The translations under genes were made by a program, and so were the position numbers. DNA of 64,000 nt from Clostridiales bacterium (lineage in GTDB: Bacteria > Bacillota > Clostridia > Saccharofermentanales > Saccharofermentanaceae). The DNA lies in NCBI GenBank assembly GCA_017551625.1, contig JAFZLF010000008.1, positions 1 to 64,000 on the forward strand. The letters are read 5' to 3'. The notes below the pieces were generated by a model. That model had not been told where the DNA came from and ran no database searches. It worked only from the letters and a program-made list of their open reading frames with translations. Below are positions 51,774 through 59,538 of this stretch, piece by piece (position 1 is the first letter of the stretch; each line of letters starts with the position of its first letter).

Positions 51774-54101
51774 TTATCCTCTCTCGTTCTGTATCACACT
51801 CACGCGGTTGTTGATAATGCTGATGACATCGTCTAGGCTCTTCTGGCCCAGGAAATAGGCGGGCATCTCCTCGTTGATGATACCGATGACCGTGTAATCG
51901 CTCGTCGCGTAATTCCCACAGTCATCGATGGTATCGATAAAGTAGTCTTTCACATCGTCACTCATATTCCACGTATCTACGACACTTCTGCAGAGCGGGA
52001 TGTACAGTGCTTCGGCCTGGATATCGTCCTTCAGCATAAACTTGATCAGTTCCCAGTCGCCTTCCTGGCAAGACGAGCACGCCGTGATCGCGGCCGCGGT
52101 CTCCGGAACAAGTCTCGGTCCGCGTCCGTCCGGCGAAGGAAGTCCGACGAGTTTCTTATTTCTGATGAGGACCAGCGAATTGTCCCCGCTGTTTATGCCC
52201 GACAGTGCAGCGATCTCACCGGCGCCCTTGACCTCGGAGAACTGCTCCGGGACATTTCTGCATATGTATTCCGTCACCTCGCGAAAAGCACTGTTGTCGA
52301 AGTTGTATTTTCCGTCTTTTCCGATGAAAAGGTCATAGCAGTTCTCGATCACATAGTCCAGGTAACTGAGCTGATCTTCCCAGGTATAAAGCGGGTCGTA
52401 ACCGTTATAGTACTCGGCAAGGAAATCCGAATACTCCGACATCTTCACACCGGTTCTTTTTCCGGCTTTTTCGCGGTCGATGAAATACCCGCTGATGCGG
52501 AACTCGAGAGGCAGAAATGAGATCCTTCCGTTGATCTCACATGTATCGATGACATGTGTGAAATACTCTTTCTTACTGAGGTCGAGTTCGTCGATGTTCT
52601 TTTTCAGATTCACCAGATATTTGTAGTTCTGGATCTCGAGATATTCCGCTCCGTCGAGGAGCACGTCCGGGCCCTTTCCGGAAAGGATATCCGCCATCAG
52701 CTTATTCACCGCCTCGCTCTTGGCGCGGTTAACTTCGAGGTTGTGGTTCTCCGCATCCCAGTCGATGAAATTGAAATAGCTGTAGTCGTTGATGATGATC
52801 GCATAGTACTCGAGGCTTTCTCGGTTAAAAGCCTGGATCGCTTCCGACTGTACGGGAGTAACGGCGCGGAGGAATGCGCACTTGATGACGCGTTTGCCGA
52901 TGTGCGGGTTATTCTGCGATTTCTTCAGGATGTGAAGATTCAGCACCCACTGCGCCTGATCATATGCGTTATCGTATACGACCACCTGTTCGTCCGTGGC
53001 CGAGATGAGCTGCATCATGATGGCATCTTCGTAGGAAATGCCGGTGTAGTTAAAGTCGATGTACTTCTTTTCTTTCTCCTCGGCGAAACTCCAGCAGGTC
53101 ATGCGCTGGTTCCCGACCTTCGCAAATCCCAGACCGTCCAGGAGGTCTCCTCCGAGGATATAGTCCTCCGGAACATCGACCATACCGCCGAGTACATCTT
53201 CTTCGGTATTCAAGAGCCAGCAGGTTTTCTTATCGGCCGAAGCTCCGACGATGATCAGGTTCTTGTCGTCATATACGCCGAACTCCGAGGCCGCTTCGAT
53301 GACGTCCGTGTGGAGCCTCTGGCAGGTCTCGCCGTCCGATACGAGAAATACCGGCGCGCCTGCGGAAGCTCCGCTCTGCAGATAACCGAGGATATAGTAT
53401 TTCCCAGAAGCGACCTTGATCTGCGAGATGCTGACGTGTTCTCCGACCGCGCTCTCGAAATCGATCGGTCGCGGCGCAAGTGCTTTTCCCGAAGAAAGAT
53501 CGAGCTCACAGTCGTAGAGCACTTCCTGCGCCTGCCCGATATACTGAGCCTTCACGAGCGCTCTGAGCTTGCCGTCCACTTCGCGGACCGCCTCGACCGA
53601 GCGAGCGAAGATCTCGTCCGTGTTGATGCACGCCGAAATATCGACATCACCGAGGTGCTGTCCGGCATTACTGCTACCGATGCTGTAGCACGTGAGGAAG
53701 ACAAAAGGACCGGTCGCGGACGCCTGATCGTCCATCCGATAGTAACCGGTGTAAGTTACGAAGACCTTATCTCCCACAGGCGGCATCACGTTCGCCTGGG
53801 CGGTTCCGCCGGCACTCTCATCGACGGTCTCCGGGAAAACCGGCGAGACCTCGACCTCCGTATCATCCCACCACTCCATGTAGGACGCTTCATTCAGGAC
53901 ATGGGGATATGTTTCCTCCGGCTCCGCGTCTTTCTTTTTCTTGCAGGACGCGCAGGAGAGCAACATGGAGATCATTAGTCCCGCTGCCAGAAACCGCTGC
54001 CATTTCAGAAATCGTTGCCGTTTCAGAACCCTCTGCCGTTTATTCTTCATATGCATACTCTTTTCCATACACACACCCTTTTCCATATGCACACCCTCCA
54101 T
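51774..54101 (-). CDS. large solute-binding-like lipoprotein, paralog 9
   Basis: A 775-residue protein. Its N-terminus is built of repeats: four Met-led units (MEGVH, MEKGVC, MEKSMH, MKNK) and three KRQR(V/F)L-type units before the lipobox LSCASC (about Cys 53). Several ATGs could be starts; the later ones give a more normal signal peptide. Propeller-like half, then NNPHIGKRVIKCAFLRAV at about 398 opening the binding half, with SGKGPDVLLDGAEYLEIQNY, CEINGRISFLPLEFRISGYF, and C-terminal NEEMPAYFLGQKSLDDVISI. It lies between two copies of the lipoprotein/ENYQ module. AGTGCTTTT copies at 52284 and 53479. Confidence 0.83.
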   Translation of the reverse strand: MEGVHMEKGVCMEKSMHMKNKRQRVLKRQRFLKWQRFLAAGLMISMLLSCASCKKKKDAEPEETYPHVLNEASYMEWWDDTEVEVSPVFPETVDESAGGTAQANVMPPVGDKVFVTYTGYYRMDDQASATGPFVFLTCYSIGSSNAGQHLGDVDISACINTDEIFARSVEAVREVDGKLRALVKAQYIGQAQEVLYDCELDLSSGKALAPRPIDFESAVGEHVSISQIKVASGKYYILGYLQSGASAGAPVFLVSDGETCQRLHTDVIEAASEFGVYDDKNLIIVGASADKKTCWLLNTEEDVLGGMVDVPEDYILGGDLLDGLGFAKVGNQRMTCWSFAEEKEKKYIDFNYTGISYEDAIMMQLISATDEQVVVYDNAYDQAQWVLNLHILKKSQNNPHIGKRVIKCAFLRAVTPVQSEAIQAFNRESLEYYAIIINDYSYFNFIDWDAENHNLEVNRAKSEAVNKLMADILSGKGPDVLLDGAEYLEIQNYKYLVNLKKNIDELDLSKKEYFTHVIDTCEINGRISFLPLEFRISGYFIDREKAGKRTGVKMSEYSDFLAEYYNGYDPLYTWEDQLSYLDYVIENCYDLFIGKDGKYNFDNSAFREVTEYICRNVPEQFSEVKGAGEIAALSGINSGDNSLVLIRNKKLVGLPSPDGRGPRLVPETAAAITACSSCQEGDWELIKFMLKDDIQAEALYIPLCRSVVDTWNMSDDVKDYFIDTIDDCGNYATSDYTVIGIINEEMPAYFLGQKSLDDVISIINNRVSVIQNERG
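53988..54101. repeat. coding tandem repeats at the paralog 9 N-terminus
   Basis: 53988-54041 is three imperfect 18-bp units encoding KRQRVL, KRQRFL and KWQRFL. 54048-54101 holds units of GGTGTG-N-ATGGAAAA, each bringing its own GG-rich stretch and ATG. The number of possible starts could change by slippage. Confidence 0.75.
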
Positions 54102-54167
54102 AGGTCTTCATTTCCGCAGTTCTTGCTTTTCGCTACTCTTCCATTCCGCCTCTCAAACGATGTCCCC

Positions 54168-56555
54168 CTACTGGTAATTCTCCGATATATACAGATCCAT
54201 CCGATCGTCGAGCGTCGCTGCGATCTGCTCGATCGTGCGCTGCTGTGTGTAGTACGAGGAGATCTCCTCATAGATGAAGTCCTCGACGCCCCAGTCGATC
54301 GCCCGGATGGCATCGACCGCATCTACACAATCGCGGAAGTCCTCCGCGGCCTCGGCGCTGACGGCCGAATGCCCGAGCACGAACCGCTTCATGTCTTCGT
54401 CAGTCACTTGATCCGGGGCCATGGCGCTACGTAAGACGAGGTCGAGCACCTCGCTGTTCACCGTACCACATCCGAGTTTTTTCTGCGTTTCCGGGACGAG
54501 AAGCTGCCGAACGAATTCCCAGCACTTCTCTTGATTTTTCGTGGACGAAGAGATCGCCACCTGTCCGGACGGCACAGCCACATGGACCGAGTCGTACATG
54601 GAAGGATACCCGACAAATACGATCCGATCGTGCACTGCTTTTTCTTCTCTGGCCAGCTCGAAAACATCCGACGGGCCGGACGTCGCGAGGTAATAAAGCC
54701 CGCTGTACACGTCCTGAAGAGAAGCGAATTCGCCCCAGGTCACAGACGGATCGACGCCGAGCGCCAGGATCGTCTCGACCAGGTCTTCCAGATCCTCTCT
54801 CGTTACTTCCTTCGCCTGCCCATATGCACCCCAGAGATCGCAGTAGTTATAGGCCAGGGCCTCTCCCGCGAGTGCCGGCGCAGACTGCATCGCGCTCATC
54901 GCCTTGCCCGACGAATCACACATTTTCTTCATCTCAGGAAGGCTCACTTCGCTTCCGGAAAAATCGCTCCGAAGACCGAAGTATCCGTTCATGTAATAGC
55001 TCGAGAAGACGTAATAGCAGTGCTCTCCGTCACGCATCATGAGGTTTCTCAGACTCGGGATCAGACTTTCGAGATTTACTGCTGCATCATTTTCGAAGAA
55101 CGGAACCATGTCCATGACGATACCGGCATGGCCGAAGTAGTCATAATCGAAATACTCTCCATAGAAGATATCCGGTGCATTTCCCTCGCGGAAATACTTC
55201 AGAAGCTTCATCTTCACTTCCTGTGCTTCCTGTTTCGTCGACCAGGAAAAGTCGTCGGAGTAGTCGCGAAGAACGACGCGGTAATCGTCATTTGCGGTGT
55301 TAAAGTTGTAGACGGCCCAGCTCAGTGTCTTATCGGTAAGGAGGCCATATCCGCCTACCACGATCTCCGTGCAGTTCAGATGAAGTGTGCTGTCGTATGT
55401 GAAGAATCCGATGTCACCACTTCCGTCTTCGTAGGCGATCTTCTTCGCAAAATGCGTATCGTCCAGGGCGACATATCCGCCATATCCGTTCATCTTATCC
55501 GGGCGGATATCCGTGTCGTTCCACAGCGCCATCGTCTGGATCTGCATGTTCGGAAGATCCACCATATACTCGCCATCGAGACTGAAGAAATACTGGTTAT
55601 CACAGCGGTCTATGAGCGAATCGAAGCTGTCAGTGTTGATGACGTATTCCGCCTTCTGTGACGTAAAATCGAGCCTATAGTAATCGGAGAAACGCTCGTC
55701 TTCGCAGGAAAGAAGATAGATGTTCCCGCCCTGTTCGAAGATGCCGATCTCGCTTTGGTGCATCCGCATGTCCGTCGTGATCGTCGCCTGAAGTGTCCAG
55801 TCGGCCGAGTATCTGGCGATCGTCCTGCTACCGACGAGGATGTAACCGTCCGAGACGGGATATATCGAATGCGCATACATGTCGAGGTGGATCACGTTCG
55901 TCTGCGTGCCCGTCTCCCTGTCGAGGAAAAGAATGTCATTTTTTATATCAGATTCATTCATCTCACCCCGGTTGACCTTAGCCCACTGATCCTCCACATC
56001 GCTCAGGACAACATACTCCTTCTCAAGAAGCATGGTCACATCCTGCTCTCCGCTCATCTGGATTTTGTTCCGGATCTGTCCGTCCAGACCTACTGTCAGG
56101 ATATCCGTGCGGTATTCCCGCTTCGCGTTATCCGCGCTATCTCCGTCTTCTTCGTGACTGTAAAAAACCGGCACACAGTAACTGCCGCCATCGCTATCGG
56201 CACCGTCGGCGCTGTTTCCATCGGAGCTGTTTCCACCGACGCTGTTTCCTTCGGAACTGCCGCCATCGAAAAGGATGTTGCCGATCTCGTAGATATTCCA
56301 GCCATCCTCCGCGGGCAGGTCGAGATAGACGCCACGGTAACTGTACTTCCCGGCGACTCTCTCCGTCGCACCGGCCGAGTTTCCACCTGCCGAGCCATCC
56401 TGACGGATGGCAGATCCGCCTTCGTCGGTCATATCCGAGCCTGCCGAGTTTCCCTTTCTGCAGCCCACACATGTCATCGCAAGCATGCTGATGGTAAGGA
56501 TCGCGGCCACCGCACGAGGAAGGAGCCTTCGCATGGAACTACTGCATCTCTTCAT
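54168..56555 (-). CDS. large solute-binding-like lipoprotein, paralog 10 (ENYQ subtype)
   Basis: A 795-residue sister of paralog 8. GGAGAGACCGG precedes ATG 56555, which overlaps the end of the upstream lipoprotein gene by 17 bases; ATG 56534 is the alternative. Lipobox MTCVGC, about Cys 32, then a Gly/Asn/Ser/Asp-rich linker with a 15-bp coding repeat. Binding half from about 415: WAVYNFNTANDDYRVVLRDY, REGNAPDIFYGEYFDYDYFG. C-terminal YEEISSYYTQQRTIEQIAAT and ...ENYQ. CYYVFSSYYMNGYFG parallels a segment of paralog 8. Third of the five-gene block starting at 57936. Confidence 0.83.
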   Translation of the reverse strand: MKRCSSSMRRLLPRAVAAILTISMLAMTCVGCRKGNSAGSDMTDEGGSAIRQDGSAGGNSAGATERVAGKYSYRGVYLDLPAEDGWNIYEIGNILFDGGSSEGNSVGGNSSDGNSADGADSDGGSYCVPVFYSHEEDGDSADNAKREYRTDILTVGLDGQIRNKIQMSGEQDVTMLLEKEYVVLSDVEDQWAKVNRGEMNESDIKNDILFLDRETGTQTNVIHLDMYAHSIYPVSDGYILVGSRTIARYSADWTLQATITTDMRMHQSEIGIFEQGGNIYLLSCEDERFSDYYRLDFTSQKAEYVINTDSFDSLIDRCDNQYFFSLDGEYMVDLPNMQIQTMALWNDTDIRPDKMNGYGGYVALDDTHFAKKIAYEDGSGDIGFFTYDSTLHLNCTEIVVGGYGLLTDKTLSWAVYNFNTANDDYRVVLRDYSDDFSWSTKQEAQEVKMKLLKYFREGNAPDIFYGEYFDYDYFGHAGIVMDMVPFFENDAAVNLESLIPSLRNLMMRDGEHCYYVFSSYYMNGYFGLRSDFSGSEVSLPEMKKMCDSSGKAMSAMQSAPALAGEALAYNYCDLWGAYGQAKEVTREDLEDLVETILALGVDPSVTWGEFASLQDVYSGLYYLATSGPSDVFELAREEKAVHDRIVFVGYPSMYDSVHVAVPSGQVAISSSTKNQEKCWEFVRQLLVPETQKKLGCGTVNSEVLDLVLRSAMAPDQVTDEDMKRFVLGHSAVSAEAAEDFRDCVDAVDAIRAIDWGVEDFIYEEISSYYTQQRTIEQIAATLDDRMDLYISENYQ
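56211..56255. repeat. three 15-bp coding tandem repeats
   Basis: GCTGTTTCCATCGGA and two close copies, encoding (S/G)x-GNS-type units in the linker of paralog 10 just after its signal peptide. Confidence 0.75.
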
Positions 56556-57936
56556 CCGGTCTCTCCATTCTCGGGTCATCTAGACCATACTCCTTCGAGT
56601 ACAGTGCTTTTCCCGAAGTCGCATCGATGCTGATGCAGAAAAAACAATTGCAGTTATATGTCTCACTGTAAAGATAGAAATTCCATACCGGTACCAGATA
56701 TGTTTTCGCGTCCTTAGAATAGTCGTAAGTATCGAGATCAAATTCAGTTAGCGGAAGATAGGCCAACTCCGCAGCATAGATCTGAACAGTATCCATCGAG
56801 AGATACGGGAGCGGAGTATTGAAGTATTCGAGCGATTCCGCGACGGCGTCGAGGCACTCTGTCACGGGCTTCAGAGGAAGGTCCTCTTTCACGACGGATC
56901 GGATCGTGAAGTCTCCGCTTCTGCCGAAGTGTAATATGGTATCTCCATTCCTGTACGGACCTGCATACGTAGACATCAGGCAAGAACCCTTCGTATGGGA
57001 GATGAGGTCACCGTACTCGAATACACCTCTGGGGCAAGACATGTAATTAAATTCTCCGCAAACAGGGATGTTGTCGATGTATTTGTCGGCGATACCGACA
57101 CAGTGCAGCACATCACAGTCCTCCGGAAAATACGCCGGCTTTCCGGGGCAGTAACGTGCATTCCTCGGGAAAACCGCCCCGTCGAAATTGAAGCACAGGA
57201 TCGGCTGATCCGGGTCGATGCTTCCCACGCTGGTGTCAAACGGAAGACTCTCCCAGTCCGGGATCTCCCCGATCGTCATCACACTCATGCCGGCGACCGT
57301 ATTCCGGATCGTGTCTTCCGGCGGCGTATACCTGATCAAAGGAGTATCTTTCGTACTCCCGTTCTCAGATACTTCCTCGGCAAAACAGTTAAAAGCACTT
57401 CCGAAATACCAGTCTCTTACAAACAGAATATCGTATGCGTATGTCCAGTGGTCCGCTTCAAAAAACGACAGCTGAGATTCATCTTTCCAGTGTTCTTCCT
57501 GCCACTGCCTAGTAGTATGGAAAGGCAGAGCCACATCGATCTCATATACATTTACCGTACCGTCGCTGTTATCGATGACGGTGAAGTTGTCGGCAAATGC
57601 CCGGTCCGATATTTCAACGATCCTCTCATTTTGTGTGGTTTCTGCGGGATCTGTCTCGCCGGTGTTCCGAGATATTTCGGAAGGACCACTCGTTCCTTCA
57701 GCTGGGTCACCCTTTCCGTCGGAAGGGTTGCCTGATCCTTCGGAAGTCTGCTCTGCCGGCTTCGTCGCGATCGGCGTCACATCCTGCGCAAGCTGCGAGC
57801 CCGAAGACACAAGATTCCCACCTTCGTCACTCTGCTCCGATTTCTTTGAAGAACCGGAGCACGAAGAGAGCACCATGCTCAGGCACAGAAGAAACACCAC
57901 CGGAACAGTGCATTTGCCGTAAAAAAATCTCCGCAT
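56539..57936 (-). CDS. lipoprotein partner of paralog 10, first gene of block 3
   Basis: A 465-residue protein. Lipobox VLSSC, Cys 26, then a Ser/Gly/Glu-rich linker to about 105. The folded part begins ADNFTVIDNSDGTVNVYEID and contains WTYAYDILFVRDWYFGSAF, ILCFNFDGAVFPRNARYC, and a C-terminal strand YLVPVWNFYLYSETYNCNCF ending SGKALYSKEYGLDDP. It is homologous to the 50319-51692 product by order of motifs and by its place before an ENYQ-type paralog. GAGGGGG precedes ATG 57936. AGTGCTTTT copies at 56603 and 57391. Confidence 0.77.
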   Translation of the reverse strand: MRRFFYGKCTVPVVFLLCLSMVLSSCSGSSKKSEQSDEGGNLVSSGSQLAQDVTPIATKPAEQTSEGSGNPSDGKGDPAEGTSGPSEISRNTGETDPAETTQNERIVEISDRAFADNFTVIDNSDGTVNVYEIDVALPFHTTRQWQEEHWKDESQLSFFEADHWTYAYDILFVRDWYFGSAFNCFAEEVSENGSTKDTPLIRYTPPEDTIRNTVAGMSVMTIGEIPDWESLPFDTSVGSIDPDQPILCFNFDGAVFPRNARYCPGKPAYFPEDCDVLHCVGIADKYIDNIPVCGEFNYMSCPRGVFEYGDLISHTKGSCLMSTYAGPYRNGDTILHFGRSGDFTIRSVVKEDLPLKPVTECLDAVAESLEYFNTPLPYLSMDTVQIYAAELAYLPLTEFDLDTYDYSKDAKTYLVPVWNFYLYSETYNCNCFFCISIDATSGKALYSKEYGLDDPRMERPDEEMQ

Positions 57937-58011
57937 AGATGAACCCCCTCACAGAGGAAGCCCGGCACGAGATGCCGATGATGCCGACGATGTCGATGAA
58001 TAGAACTTCCC

Positions 58012-58063
58012 CTATTAACATGCTACTCCATTTCTTGGCGGAATAAATGACGCTTCCGTCACA
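58012..58063 (-). promoter_or_regulatory. promoter region and shared palindrome of lipoprotein block 3
   Basis: Minus strand GTGACGGAAGCGTCAT (58063-58048) matches the block 1 and 2 palindromes. TAATAG (58017-58012) is a -10-like box about 41 bp from the palindrome centre, close to the 43-bp spacing of block 1. It lies 112 bp upstream of ATG 57936. Confidence 0.55.
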
Positions 58064-58112
58064 TGGGGGAATAGTTGCGGAAAAGATGGGCAGTTGGTCG
58101 TGAGGGCTTTTT

Positions 58113-58199
58113 CCTGTTTGAAATTTCGTGATCGTTGATGTGATTACGGGTGTGCTTCCCTGTTTGAAACTTCGTGATCGTTGATGCGATTACGGGTGT
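58113..58199. repeat. two 41-bp direct repeats
   Basis: 58113-58153 and 58159-58199 differ at only two positions (both contain CTGTTTGAAA, TTCGTGATCGTTGATG and GATTACGGGTGT). The second merges into the first 39-bp palindrome. Confidence 0.85.
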
Positions 58200-58419
58200 T
58201 TTTGCGAAATACGCATTTTTGCCCGTAAAGGGGGAGGGGTATGTGAAGCTCGATTTACGGGTGTTTTGGCTAATTCTCATAAATCGCCCGTAAAACCGAG
58301 TTGTCATGGACGATCCTGTTCCGCCCCGGATCGTGATTCTTATCAAATCAGACGGAATCCGACTCACCTCGCCGAGAGGATTACGGGTGTTTTTACGAAA
58401 ATCGCATTTTCGCCCGTAA
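58190..58419. repeat. three 39-bp imperfect palindromes in the 627-bp gene-free stretch
   Basis: Copies at 58190-58228, 58255-58293 and 58381-58419, each exactly 39 bp, begin TTACGGGTGTTTT and end CGCCCGTAA or GCCCGTAA. Two have CGAAA-N-CGCATTTT in the middle. The arms TTACGGG and CCCGTAA are constant. No gene was recognised in 57937-58562. Confidence 0.85.
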
Positions 58420-58562
58420 TTCTTTTGGAATATACCCCCTGGGGGTATGCATCCGCCACGCGAATACCGTTCATCTCTGCCCGACTTTTCTGCTTTCCTG
58501 CCAGTAGCTCAGCCACCGCCTCGCGAAAAATCCTGAATTGTGGCATTTCCGCCTCGCGAGAA

Positions 58563-59105
58563 TCACTGTATCGCGCCCTCGATGAACCGGTCGAACATCT
58601 CGCTCAAATGGTCGACCTTCGTGTCGACGTCGTCCTCCATGTCGTCCCAGATATACTCGAGGAAGAACCCGATGAATGCATAGGTGTAGAAGCGCGCGAT
58701 CTCGCGGACCCGCTTCTCGGAAACGTCGCGCCCCGCGGCCTTCTTCTTCACATAGCTGATGAAGACTTTGTCCGTGATCTCGAAGATATAGTGCTCGAGC
58801 TGCTCGCGCGAAAGCGAGTCCACGATGTGGTGGATGAGGCGCGGATTGTCGTGGCACATGCGGAAGAATATCTTGATGCGCTTCTGCCAGCCGGCGTAGT
58901 CGTCCTCGTCCTTGCGGATGTCGCGGAGCTTCATGCCGAACCATTCATTCAGAAGAGCATATTTGTCGCAGTAGTGATAGTAAAAAGTATTCGGACTGAT
59001 GCCGCTTCTCTTCACGAGCGCCGAGACCGTGATCTTATCAAAGGCCATCTCCTCGAGCATCTCTTCAAATGCGCGCATGATCGCCCCTTTTGTTAGTAGC
59101 GCCAT
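58563..59105 (-). CDS. TetR-family regulator
   Basis: A 180-residue protein. The HTH reads GAIMRAFEEMLEEMAFDKIT, then VSALVKRSGISPNTFYYHYC and DKYALLNEWF, the TetR/DhaS-like pattern. GGAGGAAG precedes ATG 59105. Divergent from fabF with a 433-bp gap, so it might act on fabF or on the repeat-rich region; no target is shown by sequence. The ligand domain is not assignable. Confidence 0.85.
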   Translation of the reverse strand: MALLTKGAIMRAFEEMLEEMAFDKITVSALVKRSGISPNTFYYHYCDKYALLNEWFGMKLRDIRKDEDDYAGWQKRIKIFFRMCHDNPRLIHHIVDSLSREQLEHYIFEITDKVFISYVKKKAAGRDVSEKRVREIARFYTYAFIGFFLEYIWDDMEDDVDTKVDHLSEMFDRFIEGAIQ

Positions 59106-59330
59106 TTTCTTCCTCCGTTATCTTGCCATGTTTCCCAGATGAAATGATACCACATTTTTCCTCGTATGCTCTTCCGGATCTTTTTTGCGCAAATCCCCGG
59201 ATTTGTCCTATTTCCCATGCTTTTTGATTTTTCCTCAAAATCGGAGACTTCGGCGAACTTGCCCGTTCACGTTCCCGCGGGATTTGTTTACACTTGATAA
59301 TCGAAATCCGGGTCTGCGCCGTGATCTGAT

Positions 59331-59385
59331 TTCGGTGGATTTCGTATTTCGGAGAAGTACTTCTCCGCGAAATCTTCCCACCGAA
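59331..59385 (+). other. large hairpin in the fabF leader
   Basis: TTCGGTGG (59331-59338) pairs with CCACCGAA (59378-59385). Inside are TTTCG with CGAAA, and the perfect 18-bp palindrome CGGAGAAGTACTTCTCCG. GATAAT at 59296-59301 is a possible -10 box, so the hairpin would be in the transcript. Elsewhere in 59106-59538 TTTTGA-N7-TCAAAA (59222-59240) was seen; nothing else was recognised. Confidence 0.6.
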
Positions 59386-59538
59386 GCGAACACCCATTCT
59401 CCTCACAAATCATTCACGGAGGCGGGCGGAATCAGGCGCGGCGCAGATCACCCACCCGGTCCGGACGTGCGGAAATCGCGTGGCACGCGAATCGCGATGC
59501 ATCCTCCGCGCTGTGCACGGGCCGAAGAAAGGAAACGT

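Noticed and set aside
59185..59538. 118-residue N-terminal extension of FabF
   Set aside because: FabF proteins begin at the METRRVVITGMG position; the extension has no FabF character and spans the leader hairpin.
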